Origin: Rahnella aceris
GTDB lineage: Bacteria > Pseudomonadota > Gammaproteobacteria > Enterobacterales > Enterobacteriaceae
Assembly (NCBI RefSeq): GCF_011684115.1
Contig: NZ_JAADJV010000001.1
Span: forward strand, 1,736,001 to 1,800,000
Direction of reading: 5' to 3'
DNA length: 64,000 nt
Shown: positions 18,280 through 29,788 of the stretch, piece after piece
Position numbering within the stretch: the first letter of the stretch is position 1
How the letters are laid out: each line of letters starts with the position of its first letter
Notes under the pieces: generated by a model
What the model saw: only the letters and a program-made list of their open reading frames with translations
What the model was told of the DNA's origin: nothing
The model's database searches: none
Translations under genes and position numbers: made by a program

Positions 18280-19035
18280 TTATTCACGCTCGCTGATTTC
18301 CTGGTTTTCTGCTGGTGGTGGCGTTAGCGGCCCGACATAGCGCTCCGTCAGCCAGCAGGCCAGCATTACCAGGATCCAGCTGATGCCCACAGATGCCATC
18401 AGGTCGCGTGGCCAGTGCATGCCGAGCATCAGTCTGCTGCCCATCACCACCACCGCCCACACCATCAGCACGGTGACCGTTTTATAGTGTTTACGCCGCC
18501 ACAATAACCCGACACCGAGTAAAACCCAGGTTGCGGCAAACATCGTGTGGCCAGAAGGGAATGCGTATCCCGTGTCGTTCTGCCAGCTTTTATTCAGCCA
18601 GTGCGGGATTTGCACGTTGTCGCCCAGCACCTCTTTCACCTGCCGGGCACGCGCTTTACTTTTCCGGGCATAAAATTCATCGACGTTCATCTGATGATCC
18701 GTCCCCAGCCATGCGACATACGGCCTGGGTTCGCGGACTTCGGCTTTGATAAAGTCTTTAACATACTGACCGGCCAGCACTGACAAGGTGATGATCACCA
18801 CCAGCCCGATGGCTGGTTTAAGCCGAAATCGCAGGCACCACAGAAACCAGCCACAGAGGATAACAGTCGTCATGATTCCCCATGGTTCACTCACCGTTTC
18901 CGTGACCCAATAAAGCGGACGCAGCACGGCGGGATTACCACCCGGTGTCCACGTCCAGCCGCTTATCCACACCGCTGCGGGCATCAGTAACAAAAGAACA
19001 GCCCCGAGAGCTGTGCGCCTGGCGATATCAAACAT
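18280..19035 (-). CDS. pgpB: PgpB, phosphatidylglycerophosphatase B / undecaprenyl-diphosphatase
   Basis: Integral membrane PAP2-family lipid phosphatase that acts on phosphatidylglycerol phosphate and undecaprenyl pyrophosphate. It has about six membrane segments. The three catalytic motifs are all present: K-x6-RP as KAEVREPRPYVAW, PSGH in YAFPSGHTMFAATW, and SRLMLGMHWPRD. ATG 19035 gives 251 residues starting MFDIARRTALG, aligning with E. coli, and has GAAGGGA upstream. It is a single-gene unit between lapA and ribA in E. coli order. Confidence 0.95.
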   Translation of the reverse strand: MFDIARRTALGAVLLLLMPAAVWISGWTWTPGGNPAVLRPLYWVTETVSEPWGIMTTVILCGWFLWCLRFRLKPAIGLVVIITLSVLAGQYVKDFIKAEVREPRPYVAWLGTDHQMNVDEFYARKSKARARQVKEVLGDNVQIPHWLNKSWQNDTGYAFPSGHTMFAATWVLLGVGLLWRRKHYKTVTVLMVWAVVVMGSRLMLGMHWPRDLMASVGISWILVMLACWLTERYVGPLTPPPAENQEISERE

Positions 19036-19325
19036 AGTCGTCCCTTCAGTCATGCGTAAAAAGAGTTGGAGTGTATCAACGTTGTGATTGCTTAACATTC
19101 CTTTAGCGTGAGTTGTTGAAGAAGCGGTTATAATTCATAAGTTATGAACTAATCGTTCAAATATTCCCGCTAAAATGTGACCCAAACTGTGGCAAAATGA
19201 TGCCCTGTCGTGATGGAAAGGCACCGATTCCCTATCCAGAGGCCGCATCAGAAAGTAGGATGCGCATCAACAAGTAAAATACTTACTGTAAATAAAGACT
19301 ATTTGTGGTTTTTTTGGAGCATAAA

Positions 19326-19916
19326 ATGCAGCTGAAACGGGTGGCAGAAGCCAATCTGCCAACACCTTGGGGCGATTTCCTGATGGTGGGTTTTGAAGAA
19401 TTGGCCACCGGGCACGACCACCTGGCGTTAGTTTTTGGCGACATCACCGGTGAAACGCCGGTTCTTGCGCGCGTTCACTCCGAATGTCTGACCGGTGATG
19501 CCTTATTCAGCCTGCGCTGTGACTGCGGTTTCCAGCTCGAAGCCGCACTGAATCATATCGCCGAAGAAGGTCGTGGCATCCTGATGTATCACCGTCAGGA
19601 AGGCCGTAACATCGGTTTGCTGAATAAGATCCGCGCATATGCCTTACAAGACAAAGGTTACGACACCGTCGAAGCCAACCATCAGCTTGGGTTCGCCGCA
19701 GACGAACGCGACTTCACGCTGTGCGCCGACATGTTCAAATTGCTGGGTGTCGATTCCGTACGCCTGCTGACCAACAATCCGAAGAAAGTCGAAATTCTGA
19801 CTGAAGCCGGTATTAACATTACAGAACGCGTCCCGCTGATCGTCGGCCGTAATCCGGAAAACGAACGCTACCTGTCGACCAAAGCCGCCAAAATGGGCCA
19901 TCTGCTCGACAAGTAA
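19326..19916 (+). CDS. ribA: RibA, GTP cyclohydrolase II
   Basis: First committed enzyme of riboflavin synthesis; converts GTP to a 2,5-diaminopyrimidine phosphate with release of formate and pyrophosphate. The zinc ligands are in [20 protein letters not shown], and the catalytic and GTP-binding segments are [12 protein letters not shown] and [13 protein letters not shown] 19326 gives 196 residues, as in E. coli, with GGAG six bases upstream. It is monocistronic, with a terminator 25 bp downstream. I see no FMN riboswitch in its leader, in line with that element belonging to ribB in enterobacteria. Confidence 0.96.
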   Translation: MQLKRVAEANLPTPWGDFLMVGFEELATGHDHLALVFGDITGETPVLARVHSECLTGDALFSLRCDCGFQLEAALNHIAEEGRGILMYHRQEGRNIGLLNKIRAYALQDKGYDTVEANHQLGFAADERDFTLCADMFKLLGVDSVRLLTNNPKKVEILTEAGINITERVPLIVGRNPENERYLSTKAAKMGHLLDK

Positions 19917-19941
19917 GGATTTATAGTCCGATCCAAATATT

Positions 19942-19970
19942 AAGGGCACCTTAAGAAGGCGCCCTTTTTT
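19942..19970. terminator. Terminator between ribA and acnA
   Basis: AAGGGC (19942-19947) pairs with GCCCTT (19960-19965 region), with an inner CCTT-aag-AAGG extension and a six-T run. It can end ribA and, less clearly, the convergent acnA transcript. Confidence 0.8.
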
Positions 19971-19989
19971 ATTGGCCGGAGAAGCGGTT

Positions 19990-22662
19990 TTACAGCATTT
20001 TGCGGATCACATAATGCAGAATGCCGCCGTTCTGGAAATAGGTCAGTTCGTTGCCGGTATCGATACGGCAATGTGCATCAATTGTTTCAGTATGACCATC
20101 AGCAAACGTGATATGCACTGCAACATCCTGCCCCGGCGTCAGGGTTTGTAACCCGCTGATGCTGATCTGTTCATCGCCCGTGAGTTTCAGCGTTTTGCGC
20201 GTCACACCCTGCGGGAACTCGAGCGGTAAAATCCCCATCCCGATCAGATTCGAGCGGTGAATACGTTCGAATGATTCTGCGATAACCACACGTACCCCAA
20301 GCAGACGCGGCCCTTTCGCCGCCCAGTCACGGCTTGAACCTGAACCGTATTCTTTACCGGCAATCACCGCGGTCGGCACACTTTCATGCTGATAGCGCAT
20401 CGCCGCATCGTAAATCGCCAGTTGGTCCTGCGACGGAATATGACGCGTATATCCGCCCTCCACGCCCGGCACCATTTCATTTTTGATGCGAATATTGGCG
20501 AACGTCCCGCGCATCATCACTTCATGGTTACCGCGCCGCGAGCCGTAGGAGTTGAACGCTTTGGGCTCGACGCCGTGCTGGGTCAGATACAAACCAGCCG
20601 GACTTTCGGCCTTGATATTCCCGGCAGGTGAAATGTGGTCGGTGGTCACTGAATCCGCCAGAATCGCCAGAATTCGCGCATCTTTGATGTCTTCCAGCGC
20701 ATCAGGTTCCGCCTTCATATCACTGAAGAACGGCGGGTGGCGGATATAGGTGGAGTCTTCCTGCCAGGTATAGGTCGGCGTGCCTTCAACCTGAATCGCC
20801 TGCCAGCTGGCATCGCCGTTAAACACCTCGGCGTACTCTTTATGGAACATTTCCGTGGTCACCTGCGCAACCGCATTGGCGATATCGTTAGCCGACGGCC
20901 AGATATCTCTCAGGTAAACCGGTTTGCCATCAGCACCTTCACCCAACGGATCCGTCGTCAGATCAACGTTCATATTACCCGCCAGCGCATAGGCCACCAC
21001 CAGCGGTGGTGAGGCTAGCCAGTTGGTTTTAATCAGCGGATGAATACGCCCTTCGAAGTTACGGTTGCCGGAAAGCACGGCCCCGACGGTTAAATCACCG
21101 GCCTTGATCGCCGACTCAATCGGTTCCGGCAACGGCCCGGAGTTACCGATACAGGTCGTACAGCCATAGCCCACCAGATTAAAGCCCAGCTTCTCCAGAT
21201 GCGGCATGAGACCGGCGGCATTAAGATAGTCGGTCACCACTTTGGAACCTGGCGCCAGTGAGGTTTTCACCCACGGCTTACTGGCCAGACCTTTTTCGGC
21301 GGCATTCTTCGCCAGCAGACCAGCGGCCATCAGCACGCTTGGGTTTGACGTGTTGGTACAAGAGGTGATTGCCGCAATCACTACCGCGCCGGTGGTCAGC
21401 GCATAATGCTGCCCTTCCAGCGTGAAACTTTCTTTATCGCTGCGCCCCGGCTTGCTGTTACCCAACTCCAGTTCAGTCGCCGCTTTGAACGCTTTCGGCA
21501 CATCAGGCAGCGCTACGCGATCCTGAGGACGTTTCGGCCCCGCGAGGCTCGGCTCAACCTCTCCCATGTCCAGCGCAAGCGTACTGGTGAAGACCGGCTC
21601 GTCACCGGCGTTACGCCATAAACCCTGGGCCTGCGAATAGGCTTTTACCAGATCGATTTGTTCGTCGCTGCGGCCACTGAGCTTCATGTAACTCAGTGTC
21701 ACATCATCCACCGGGAAGAAGCCGCAGGTCGCGCCGAATTCCGGCGACATATTAGCGATGGTTGCGCGGTCAGCCAGCGGCAAATCGGCAAGGCCATCAC
21801 CATAGAACTCGACAAATTTTCCTACCACGCCGTGTTTGCGCAGCATCTGGGTGACCGTTAACACCAGGTCCGTCGCGGTAATGCCTTCGCGTAATTTACC
21901 GGTCAGTTTGAAACCCACAACGTCCGGGATCAGCATGGAAACCGGCTGTCCGAGCATTGCGGCTTCGGCTTCGATACCGCCGCAACCCCACCCCAGAATC
22001 CCCAGACCGTTAATCATCGTGGTATGTGAATCCGTTCCGACCAGCGTGTCGGGATAGGCCATCGTTTTGCCATCCTGCTCTTCGTACCAGACGGTTTGTC
22101 CAAGATATTCCAGGTTGACCTGATGACAAATACCCGTGCCAGGCGGCACTACGCGGAAACGATTGAAGGCTTTTTGCCCCCAGCGCAGGAACTGATAGCG
22201 CTCGTTGTTACGCTCCATTTCGAGACGAACGTTCTCACCAAACGCCTCATCATCACCGAATTCATCCACTGTGACGGAGTGGTCGATGACCAGATCAACA
22301 GGCGACAACGGGTTTACCTGTTCGACATTCCCGCCGAGGCGTTTTACCGCCTGGCGCATCGCGGCCAGATCCACCACGGCAGGTACACCCGTAAAATCCT
22401 GCATCAGTACGCGCGCCGGACGATAAGCAATTTCGCGGTCGGCATGACCGGTTTTCTGCCATTCGACCAGTTCCTGTAGATCGCTTTCTGTGACAGTGTC
22501 ACCATCAACGTGGCGCAGTAAGTTTTCGAGTAAAACTTTGAGGGATTTTGGCAGGCGCTGAACATCACCCAATGTTTTGGCAGCGAGTGGCAGGCTGTAG
22601 TAGTAAAATTCTTTCTCCCGGACTGCCAGCTTATCCAGACTGTTCTTGCGAATAGACGACAT
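19990..22662 (-). CDS. acnA: AcnA, aconitate hydratase A
   Basis: Iron-sulfur TCA-cycle enzyme that isomerises citrate and isocitrate; in enterobacteria the stationary-phase, oxidant-resistant form. It has 890 residues. The [4Fe-4S] ligands are in ITSCTNTSNPSVLMAAG (one Cys) and GYGCTTCIGNSGPLPE (two Cys). The swivelling C-terminal domain contains AGKEYGSGSSRDWAAKG with the catalytic serine region, and FNSYGSRRGNHEVMMRGTF. ATG 22662 has AAAGGAG five bases upstream and aligns with E. coli; the longer frame to 22692 is not needed. It is convergent with ribA. Confidence 0.96.
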   Translation of the reverse strand: MSSIRKNSLDKLAVREKEFYYYSLPLAAKTLGDVQRLPKSLKVLLENLLRHVDGDTVTESDLQELVEWQKTGHADREIAYRPARVLMQDFTGVPAVVDLAAMRQAVKRLGGNVEQVNPLSPVDLVIDHSVTVDEFGDDEAFGENVRLEMERNNERYQFLRWGQKAFNRFRVVPPGTGICHQVNLEYLGQTVWYEEQDGKTMAYPDTLVGTDSHTTMINGLGILGWGCGGIEAEAAMLGQPVSMLIPDVVGFKLTGKLREGITATDLVLTVTQMLRKHGVVGKFVEFYGDGLADLPLADRATIANMSPEFGATCGFFPVDDVTLSYMKLSGRSDEQIDLVKAYSQAQGLWRNAGDEPVFTSTLALDMGEVEPSLAGPKRPQDRVALPDVPKAFKAATELELGNSKPGRSDKESFTLEGQHYALTTGAVVIAAITSCTNTSNPSVLMAAGLLAKNAAEKGLASKPWVKTSLAPGSKVVTDYLNAAGLMPHLEKLGFNLVGYGCTTCIGNSGPLPEPIESAIKAGDLTVGAVLSGNRNFEGRIHPLIKTNWLASPPLVVAYALAGNMNVDLTTDPLGEGADGKPVYLRDIWPSANDIANAVAQVTTEMFHKEYAEVFNGDASWQAIQVEGTPTYTWQEDSTYIRHPPFFSDMKAEPDALEDIKDARILAILADSVTTDHISPAGNIKAESPAGLYLTQHGVEPKAFNSYGSRRGNHEVMMRGTFANIRIKNEMVPGVEGGYTRHIPSQDQLAIYDAAMRYQHESVPTAVIAGKEYGSGSSRDWAAKGPRLLGVRVVIAESFERIHRSNLIGMGILPLEFPQGVTRKTLKLTGDEQISISGLQTLTPGQDVAVHITFADGHTETIDAHCRIDTGNELTYFQNGGILHYVIRKML

Positions 22663-22782
22663 AGCTTCTCCTTTAGCGCTCAGCGTGGCCATGAGTAATA
22701 ACCCGCTGGCTTATAAGTGCATAGTTAAAGATAACACAAATTATCGTTAACATTTTTATAACAGCTCAAACTGATCATCAGG

Positions 22783-22822
22783 CAAAAAAAATCCCGCCGC
22801 TTCGGTGAGGATGCGGCGGGAT
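22783..22822 (-). terminator. Rho-independent terminator of cysB
   Basis: Perfect 10-bp stem ATCCCGCCGC / GCGGCGGGAT (22791-22800, 22813-22822), followed on the minus strand by seven T. It lies 30 bp after the cysB stop. Confidence 0.92.
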
Positions 22823-22852
22823 CTCAGGGAGATAAAAATAGAGGATGACGAC

Positions 22853-24111
<1,259 letters not shown>

Positions 24112-24142
24112 AAAAAAACCAGTCCGGAAGACTGGTTTTTTA
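24112..24142 (-). terminator. Terminator of topA
   Basis: AAAAACCAGTC / GACTGGTTTTT (24114-24124, 24130-24140), an 11-bp stem with a CGGAA loop. Runs of A and T at both ends let it work in either direction; topA ends 36 bp to the right. Confidence 0.9.
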
Positions 24143-24177
24143 CAACTGCTTAACAGCTTAAGGTATGACGGCGATAA

Positions 24178-26775
24178 TTATTTTTTGCCTTCGACCCACT
24201 TACCGTCGACAAAGAAAGCGGTCCAGCCAGTGGCTTTGCCGTCTTTTTCTGAAGATACATACTGCTGCTTGGTTTTACGGCTGAAACGCACCATTGATTT
24301 ATTGCCTTCCGGATCGGCCACCGGCGCATCGGCCAGATAGCTGAGTTTTTCCGGCAAGCGGTCTTTGAAGCGCTTCAGTTCCTCCACCAGCGGCGCACGG
24401 GTTTCGCGCGATTTAGGGAACGTGTTGGCAGCCAGGAATACCCCTGCCGCACCGTCACGCAGCACGAAATAGGCGTCTGATTTCTCACACGGCAATTCCG
24501 GCAGCGGAACCGGATCTTCTTTCGGCGGCGCAACGTCACCGTTTCGCAAAATCTTACGGGTGTTTTTGCATTCGTCGTTGGTACAGCCCATGTACTTACC
24601 GAAACGTCCCATTTTCAGGTGCATTTCAGAGCCACATTTTTCGCACTCAACAATCGGGCCGTCATAACCCTTGATGCGGAACTCACCCTCTTCGATTTCA
24701 TAGCCATCACATTCCGGGTTGTTACCACAAACATGCAATTTGCGCTGATTATCGATGAGATAGCTGTCCATCGCCGTGCCGCATTTGACGCAACGACGCT
24801 TCGCACGCAGCGCGTTGGCTTCGGCTTCATCACCTTCCAGAATGTTCAGCACTTCGGCATCAGCAATCAGGTTGATGGTGGTTTTGCAGCGCTCTTTCGG
24901 CGGCAAGGCGTAGCCGGAACAACCGAGGAACACGCCAGTGCTGGCGGTACGGATCCCCATCGGACGTCCGCAGGTCGGGCATTCAATGCTGGTCAACACC
25001 ATCTGATTCGGGCGCATACCGCCTTCTTCCGGGTCTTTCTCAGCAGTTTCCAGCTGCTTACTGAATTCAGTGAAGAATTCATCCAGAACGGCTTTCCATT
25101 CCGCCTTGTTGTTGGCGACCTGATCCAGCCCGTCTTCCATACGTGCGGTGAAATCGTAGTTCATCAATTCACGGAAGTTATCTTCCAGACGATCGGTAAC
25201 GATTTCCCCCATTTTTTCTGCGTAGAAGCGACGGTTTTCAACGTGAACGTAACCCCTGTCCTGAATGGTCGAAATGATCGACGCATAGGTAGACGGACGG
25301 CCAATGCCACGTTTTTCCAGTTCTTTAACCAGAGACGCTTCGCTGAAACGCGCAGGCGGCTTGGTGAAATGCTGGGTGGGCAGCAGTTGTTGCAGCTCCA
25401 GATCCGTACCCACTTCGATCGCCGGCAAGGTTCTGTCTTCGTCGCCTTTACGCAACGCCGGCATGACTTTGGTCCAGCCATCAAAACGCAGCGTACGACC
25501 TTTGGCGCGCAGAGAGTAATCGCCCGCTTTCACCGTCAGCGTAGTGGAGTCGTACTGAGCCGGTGTCATCTGACAGGCCACAAACTGACGCCAGATCAGC
25601 TGATACAGACGTTGAGCATCCGCTTCCATATCTTTCAGTTGTTCTGAAATCACGGCCACGTCAGAAGGACGAATCGCTTCGTGCGCTTCCTGAGAATTCT
25701 CTTTATTGCTGTATTGCAGCGGCGCTTTCGGCAGGTATTTATCACCAAAATTCTCGCCAATATAGCCGCGCACCATTTCCACGGCGTCCTGACTCAGGTT
25801 AGTGGAGTCCGTACGCATATAGGTAATATGACCGGCTTCGTAAAGACGCTGGGCCATCATCATGGTTTTCTTCACACCGAAGCTCAGACGCGTACTGGCC
25901 GCCTGTTGCAGTGTGGAAGTAATGAAAGGCGCACCCGGCTTGCTGCTGGTCGGTTTGTCTTCACGATCCACCACGGTGTAACGCGCTTTTTCAAGCAGCG
26001 AAACGGCCGCGTGAGTTTGTTCTTTATTGACCGGTTTGAACGGTTTTTCGAGATGATGCGTGACTTCCATTTGCAGCGCGGTTTCTTTCTTCGCCAGCAA
26101 ATCCGCATGCAATTCCCAGTATTCTTCCGGCACGAACGCTTTGATTTCTTTCTCACGCTCGACGACCAGACGCACCGCAACGGACTGAACACGACCTGCG
26201 GATAAACCACGGGCAATTTTCTTCCACAGCAGCGGAGAAACCATGTAACCCACCACGCGGTCCATGAAACGACGCGCCTGCTGAGCATTCACACGATCAA
26301 TATTCAGTTCGCCCGGTTCTTTAAAGGCGTTTTGAATCGCGTTCTTGGTAATTTCGTTAAAAACGACACGGCTGAAACGTTTGTCATCACCACCAATCAC
26401 TTCCCGCAAATGCCAGGCAATCGCCTCTCCTTCGCGGTCAAGGTCGGTTGCGAGATAGATGTGGTCAGCTTTTTCCGCTAACGCTTTTAACTCAGCAACA
26501 ACTTTTTCTTTACCCGGAAGTATTTCGTATTGTGCTTCCCAACCGTGATACGGATCGACGCCCATGCGATTAACCAGCGCGGTTTTCTCATCCTTTTTTA
26601 CTTTTTTCTTTGTTTTTTCTTCGGTTGAGTCGGCGGTCTTTTTAGCAGCGGATCCACTGGTCGGTAAATCACGGATATGACCAACGCTGGACTTAACAAC
26701 GTAGTCATTTCCTAAATATTTATTAATCGTTTTGGCTTTTGCCGGGGACTCAACTATTACGAGAGCTTTGCCCAT
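24178..26775 (-). CDS. topA: TopA, DNA topoisomerase I
   Basis: Type IA topoisomerase that relaxes negative supercoils. It has 865 residues, as in E. coli. The N-terminal TOPRIM domain begins [20 protein letters not shown], with acidic residues in [16 protein letters not shown]. The catalytic tyrosine lies in [12 protein letters not shown] (about residue 319). The C-terminus carries tetracysteine zinc ribbons ([16 protein letters not shown] with [17 protein letters not shown] with HVCGNNPEC, and [15 protein letters not shown] with MGCTNDEC), followed by zinc-free ribbons. It is expressed alone, divergent from yciN. Confidence 0.97.
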   Translation of the reverse strand: MGKALVIVESPAKAKTINKYLGNDYVVKSSVGHIRDLPTSGSAAKKTADSTEEKTKKKVKKDEKTALVNRMGVDPYHGWEAQYEILPGKEKVVAELKALAEKADHIYLATDLDREGEAIAWHLREVIGGDDKRFSRVVFNEITKNAIQNAFKEPGELNIDRVNAQQARRFMDRVVGYMVSPLLWKKIARGLSAGRVQSVAVRLVVEREKEIKAFVPEEYWELHADLLAKKETALQMEVTHHLEKPFKPVNKEQTHAAVSLLEKARYTVVDREDKPTSSKPGAPFITSTLQQAASTRLSFGVKKTMMMAQRLYEAGHITYMRTDSTNLSQDAVEMVRGYIGENFGDKYLPKAPLQYSNKENSQEAHEAIRPSDVAVISEQLKDMEADAQRLYQLIWRQFVACQMTPAQYDSTTLTVKAGDYSLRAKGRTLRFDGWTKVMPALRKGDEDRTLPAIEVGTDLELQQLLPTQHFTKPPARFSEASLVKELEKRGIGRPSTYASIISTIQDRGYVHVENRRFYAEKMGEIVTDRLEDNFRELMNYDFTARMEDGLDQVANNKAEWKAVLDEFFTEFSKQLETAEKDPEEGGMRPNQMVLTSIECPTCGRPMGIRTASTGVFLGCSGYALPPKERCKTTINLIADAEVLNILEGDEAEANALRAKRRCVKCGTAMDSYLIDNQRKLHVCGNNPECDGYEIEEGEFRIKGYDGPIVECEKCGSEMHLKMGRFGKYMGCTNDECKNTRKILRNGDVAPPKEDPVPLPELPCEKSDAYFVLRDGAAGVFLAANTFPKSRETRAPLVEELKRFKDRLPEKLSYLADAPVADPEGNKSMVRFSRKTKQQYVSSEKDGKATGWTAFFVDGKWVEGKK

Positions 26776-27238
26776 AATTACCTTTACCTGAATGATTCTT
26801 CATCATATGAAGAAGATTTTGTCTAGTTATGCCGCGGCACAATATCACGTCTTTTTTTATATTGCGGCAGTGAGTCAGAACGTCAACTGATTTCTTTAAA
26901 AGAAGGAGCGAACTGACTTCCAGAGGTTCAAAACACTGATTCTGCGAGGGATTAACCAGACAGGGCTCAGCAGAATGCGCCCATTTTTAAGTCAAATAAT
27001 GACCAAGCGTAAACAAAACATTCCACCTGAAGCCACAAAATCCCACACTCTACCTGATAAAAATCGTCACGCAAACTAATTAACACGGAAAGGCCCTTTT
27101 CGCCAATACGCGCCCGTTTTTTATAGAGACGCTCAAATTATAACCAGAGCGATTAAGCAGATTACCCCCAGCAGATTTGCGGTTTTATCTGCGTCAGGAT
27201 TACAATAACGTCAGCAATTATAGTGGGGAGTAAATATC
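26776..27238. other. topA-yciN divergent intergenic region
   Basis: 463 bp without a gene. It must hold the topA promoters, which in E. coli are several and supercoiling-sensitive, and the yciN promoter. I see short AT-rich stretches but no clear operator, repeat or small ORF. AGTGGGGAG just before 27239 is the yciN ribosome-binding region. Confidence 0.6.
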
Positions 27239-27490
27239 ATGCACGAAAATACATCGGCAATTAGTCGCGAAGCTTTACTGGTCGAAGCGAATAAGGTTAT
27301 CCGTGAGCACGAAGATTACATGCATGGAATGCTGGCGACAGAGGTTGAGCAGAAAGGCAATGTGCTGGTTTTCCGCGGGGAGTTTTTCATGGATGAAGAC
27401 GGTTTACCGACCAGAAAAACCACTGCGGTATTTAATATGTTTAAACACCTGGCTCATCTTTTTTCAGAAAAATACCATCTCGAAGATTGA
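27239..27490 (+). CDS. yciN: YciN family protein
   Basis: An 83-residue acidic protein matching E. coli YciN in length and position between topA and sohB. Conserved-looking parts are [20 protein letters not shown] and [20 protein letters not shown], with a hydrophobic C-terminal helix [17 protein letters not shown]. No catalytic motif, signal peptide or membrane segment is visible. The E. coli protein has a solved-fold, uncharacterised family status; I cannot assign a function. A terminator follows 65 bp downstream. Confidence 0.88.
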   Translation: MHENTSAISREALLVEANKVIREHEDYMHGMLATEVEQKGNVLVFRGEFFMDEDGLPTRKTTAVFNMFKHLAHLFSEKYHLED

Positions 27491-27554
27491 GATAAAACAA
27501 TCGCTAATAAAGGTATACACCACCGGTAAACGGCGGGGCTTAATCCGCAGGATT

Positions 27555-27580
27555 AAAAAGGGACATTCGTCCCTTTTTAT
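27555..27580. terminator. Bidirectional terminator between yciN and sohB
   Basis: AAAAAGGGAC-attc-GTCCCTTTTT is a perfect 10-bp stem with a tetraloop, flanked by A and T runs, between convergent genes. Confidence 0.9.
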
Positions 27581-27604
27581 TGTATGCCTTGCGAAAAAAA
27601 TAGA

Positions 27605-28648
27605 TTACAGCAGCGGTTTCTGACTGCGTTGTAACCAGCGCAGGAACAGGCGATCAGCACTCTCTGCCGCGCTGCCGGTGAAACGGTCCATCATGCGTTT
27701 ACGACGGCTGTAACGCACCGCAATCACTTCATGATTTTTCATTTCTGCAATCAGTAAATCATCACTGGTACCAATAGCATCAATCAGGCCATTTTCACGC
27801 GCCTGGGTACCAAACCAGTGCTCACCGGTGGCTACCGCATCAATGTCCAGCGACGGCCGGTTCTGATGAACAAACTCTTTAAACAGCACATGCGTTTCAT
27901 TCAGATCTTCACGGAACTTTTCACGACCTTCTTCGGTATTTTCACCCAGCAACGTCAGGGTACGTTTAAACTCGCCCGCCGTGTGCAACTCAATATCAAT
28001 GTCATTTCGTTTGAGCAAACGGTTAAAGTTTGGGATCTGCGCCACCACGCCGATCGAACCGATGATGGCAAACGGCGCGGCGACAATCCTGTCCGCCACA
28101 CAGGCCATCATGTAACCGCCACTGGCTGCGACTTTATCTACCGCAACCGTCAGACGAATACCACTCTGACGCAGACGCACCAGTTGTGATGCCGCCAGGC
28201 CGTAACCGTGCACCACACCGCCCGGGCTTTCGAGGCGCAACAACACTTCGTCTTCCGGGGTTGCAACGGCCAGCACCGCCGAGATTTCTTCCCGCAGTGA
28301 GGTGACTTCGTGGGCATCCATACTGCCTTTGAAATCGAGTACATACAGGCAAGGTTTGCTTTTCGAACTGCCGGTTTTGGCTTGCAGTTTTTTCTGTTTT
28401 GCTTCCGCTTTATCCTTTTTCTTCAGTTCCTTGCTGCGAATTTTAAGTTCGGCAGGGCTCATGCGCGCACTGCGCATTTCACGTTGCATTTCGCGATACT
28501 GTTCACCTAAATCGACCAGGTGTAACTCACCTTTGCCGTGAGATTTACGCTGACGGAGGCCGACAAACAACACGACCAGCGCCCCGATGGCGATCACAAC
28601 GGTCACGACTTTGGCCAAAAATAGCCCATAAAGAGAAAGTAAATCCAC
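27605..28648 (-). CDS. sohB: SohB, inner-membrane peptidase of the S49 (SppA) family
   Basis: A 347-residue signal-peptide-peptidase-like protease. An N-terminal membrane anchor is visible (about residues 9-30, LAKVVTVVIAIGALVVLFVG), followed by a basic, Lys-rich linker to about residue 95. The protease domain has DFKGSMDAHEVTSLREEI, the oxyanion region LRLESPGGVVHGYG, and the nucleophile serine in VDKVAASGGYMMACVAD. The start is a GTG with AAGGCGG upstream; the protein then begins MDLLSLYGLF, like E. coli MELLSEYGLF. The exact substrate is unknown. Confidence 0.94.
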   Translation of the reverse strand: MDLLSLYGLFLAKVVTVVIAIGALVVLFVGLRQRKSHGKGELHLVDLGEQYREMQREMRSARMSPAELKIRSKELKKKDKAEAKQKKLQAKTGSSKSKPCLYVLDFKGSMDAHEVTSLREEISAVLAVATPEDEVLLRLESPGGVVHGYGLAASQLVRLRQSGIRLTVAVDKVAASGGYMMACVADRIVAAPFAIIGSIGVVAQIPNFNRLLKRNDIDIELHTAGEFKRTLTLLGENTEEGREKFREDLNETHVLFKEFVHQNRPSLDIDAVATGEHWFGTQARENGLIDAIGTSDDLLIAEMKNHEVIAVRYSRRKRMMDRFTGSAAESADRLFLRWLQRSQKPLL

Positions 28649-29008
28649 ACATACCGCCTTTTCAACGTGGTAATAAAACCGTGGTAAGAAAGATGTTAAA
28701 CATTCTAAACAATCGCCGCACTGACGTCTTGTTCGAAGATGACATCATGACTCAGACGTAAAACAGAGTGCGTCTGTGTTCCAATTTTGTTACAAAAGAG
28801 CTGCCCGCTTTTCGGTTAATCATTGAAACTCATGCCCATTTGAGGCATATAAGCGGTGATTGCACCCGAAAAAGCTAAAATTTTCACCAAAATGCCGGAC
28901 TCTGGTTGAGCGCAATATCTCCCGTTTCCGCCATTTTTGATATGAAGAGCGCCTGATGTGATGACGTCATTTACCGCCACATCGCCGCCCCCCTTAAGAG
29001 GACTGACC
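28649..29008. other. sohB-yciK divergent intergenic region
   Basis: 360 bp containing the promoters for leftward sohB and rightward yciK-btuR. The yciK frame could open upstream at 28958, but that part lacks similarity to the family. No operator or structured RNA was recognised; in particular I see no cobalamin riboswitch before btuR or yciK. Confidence 0.55.
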
Positions 29009-29770
29009 GTGCATTATCATCCTAAATCCGATTTGCTCAATAACCGTATCATTCTGGTCACTGGCGCCGGCGACGGCATCGGCCGTGAAGCCGCACTGAC
29101 GTATGCCCGTTTCGGCGCGCAGGTGATTTTACTGGGCCGTACTGAGAGTAAACTGGCCAGTGTGCAGCAGGAAATTGCCGCACGTAATCTGCGACCGGCT
29201 TTCATTTATGCACTGGATTTACAGACCGCCAGTCAGCAGGACTGCCAGCGCGTCGCAGATCAAATCGCTGCATGGGTGCCGCATCTGGACGGCGTTTTGC
29301 ACAACGCCGGATTGCTGACTGACATCACGCCAATGGCTGAGATTAAGTTGCAGGACTGGATGAACGTCATGCAGGTCAATGTGAACGCCACGTTTATGCT
29401 GACTCAGTCGTTACTGCCGCTGATGCTGAAATCTGCCAGTTCTTCGCTGGTGTTCACCACGTCCAGCGTCGGACGCGAAGGCCGCAGCGGCTGGGGTGCT
29501 TACGCCGTGTCAAAATTCGCCACCGAAGGTATGATGCAGGTGCTGGCCGAAGAACATAAGCATACCGGCCTGCGCGTCAACTGCATCAATCCTGGCGGCA
29601 CACGCACCAGCATGCGCGCCTCCGCGTTCCCCGATGAAAACAAAGATAAACTCAAGACACCGGCTGATATTATGCCGCTGTATCTGTATCTGATGGGCGA
29701 TGACAGCCGCCGTAAAACAGGTATCAGTTTTGATGCCCAGCCAGGGCGCAAAGCCGGTCCGGCAGAATAA
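29009..29770 (+). CDS. yciK: YciK, short-chain dehydrogenase/reductase
   Basis: A 253-residue NAD(P)-dependent SDR. The cofactor-binding motif is TGAGDGIG near the N-terminus, with NAG in VLHNAGLL. The catalytic Ser-Tyr-Lys triad is in FTTSSVGREG and GAYAVSKFATEG. GTG 29009 is chosen because AAGAGGA lies six bases upstream and the protein then begins VHYHPKSDLLNNR, aligning with E. coli MHYQPKQDLLNDR. It lies 18 bp upstream of btuR, as in E. coli, so the two are probably cotranscribed. The substrate is unknown. Confidence 0.92.
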   Translation: MHYHPKSDLLNNRIILVTGAGDGIGREAALTYARFGAQVILLGRTESKLASVQQEIAARNLRPAFIYALDLQTASQQDCQRVADQIAAWVPHLDGVLHNAGLLTDITPMAEIKLQDWMNVMQVNVNATFMLTQSLLPLMLKSASSSLVFTTSSVGREGRSGWGAYAVSKFATEGMMQVLAEEHKHTGLRVNCINPGGTRTSMRASAFPDENKDKLKTPADIMPLYLYLMGDDSRRKTGISFDAQPGRKAGPAE

Positions 29771-29788
29771 ATAATCACGGAGTCTCTG

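Noticed and set aside
24619-25647. 342-codon rightward frame opposite topA
   Set aside because: Antisense to conserved topA codons, with no recognisable domain.
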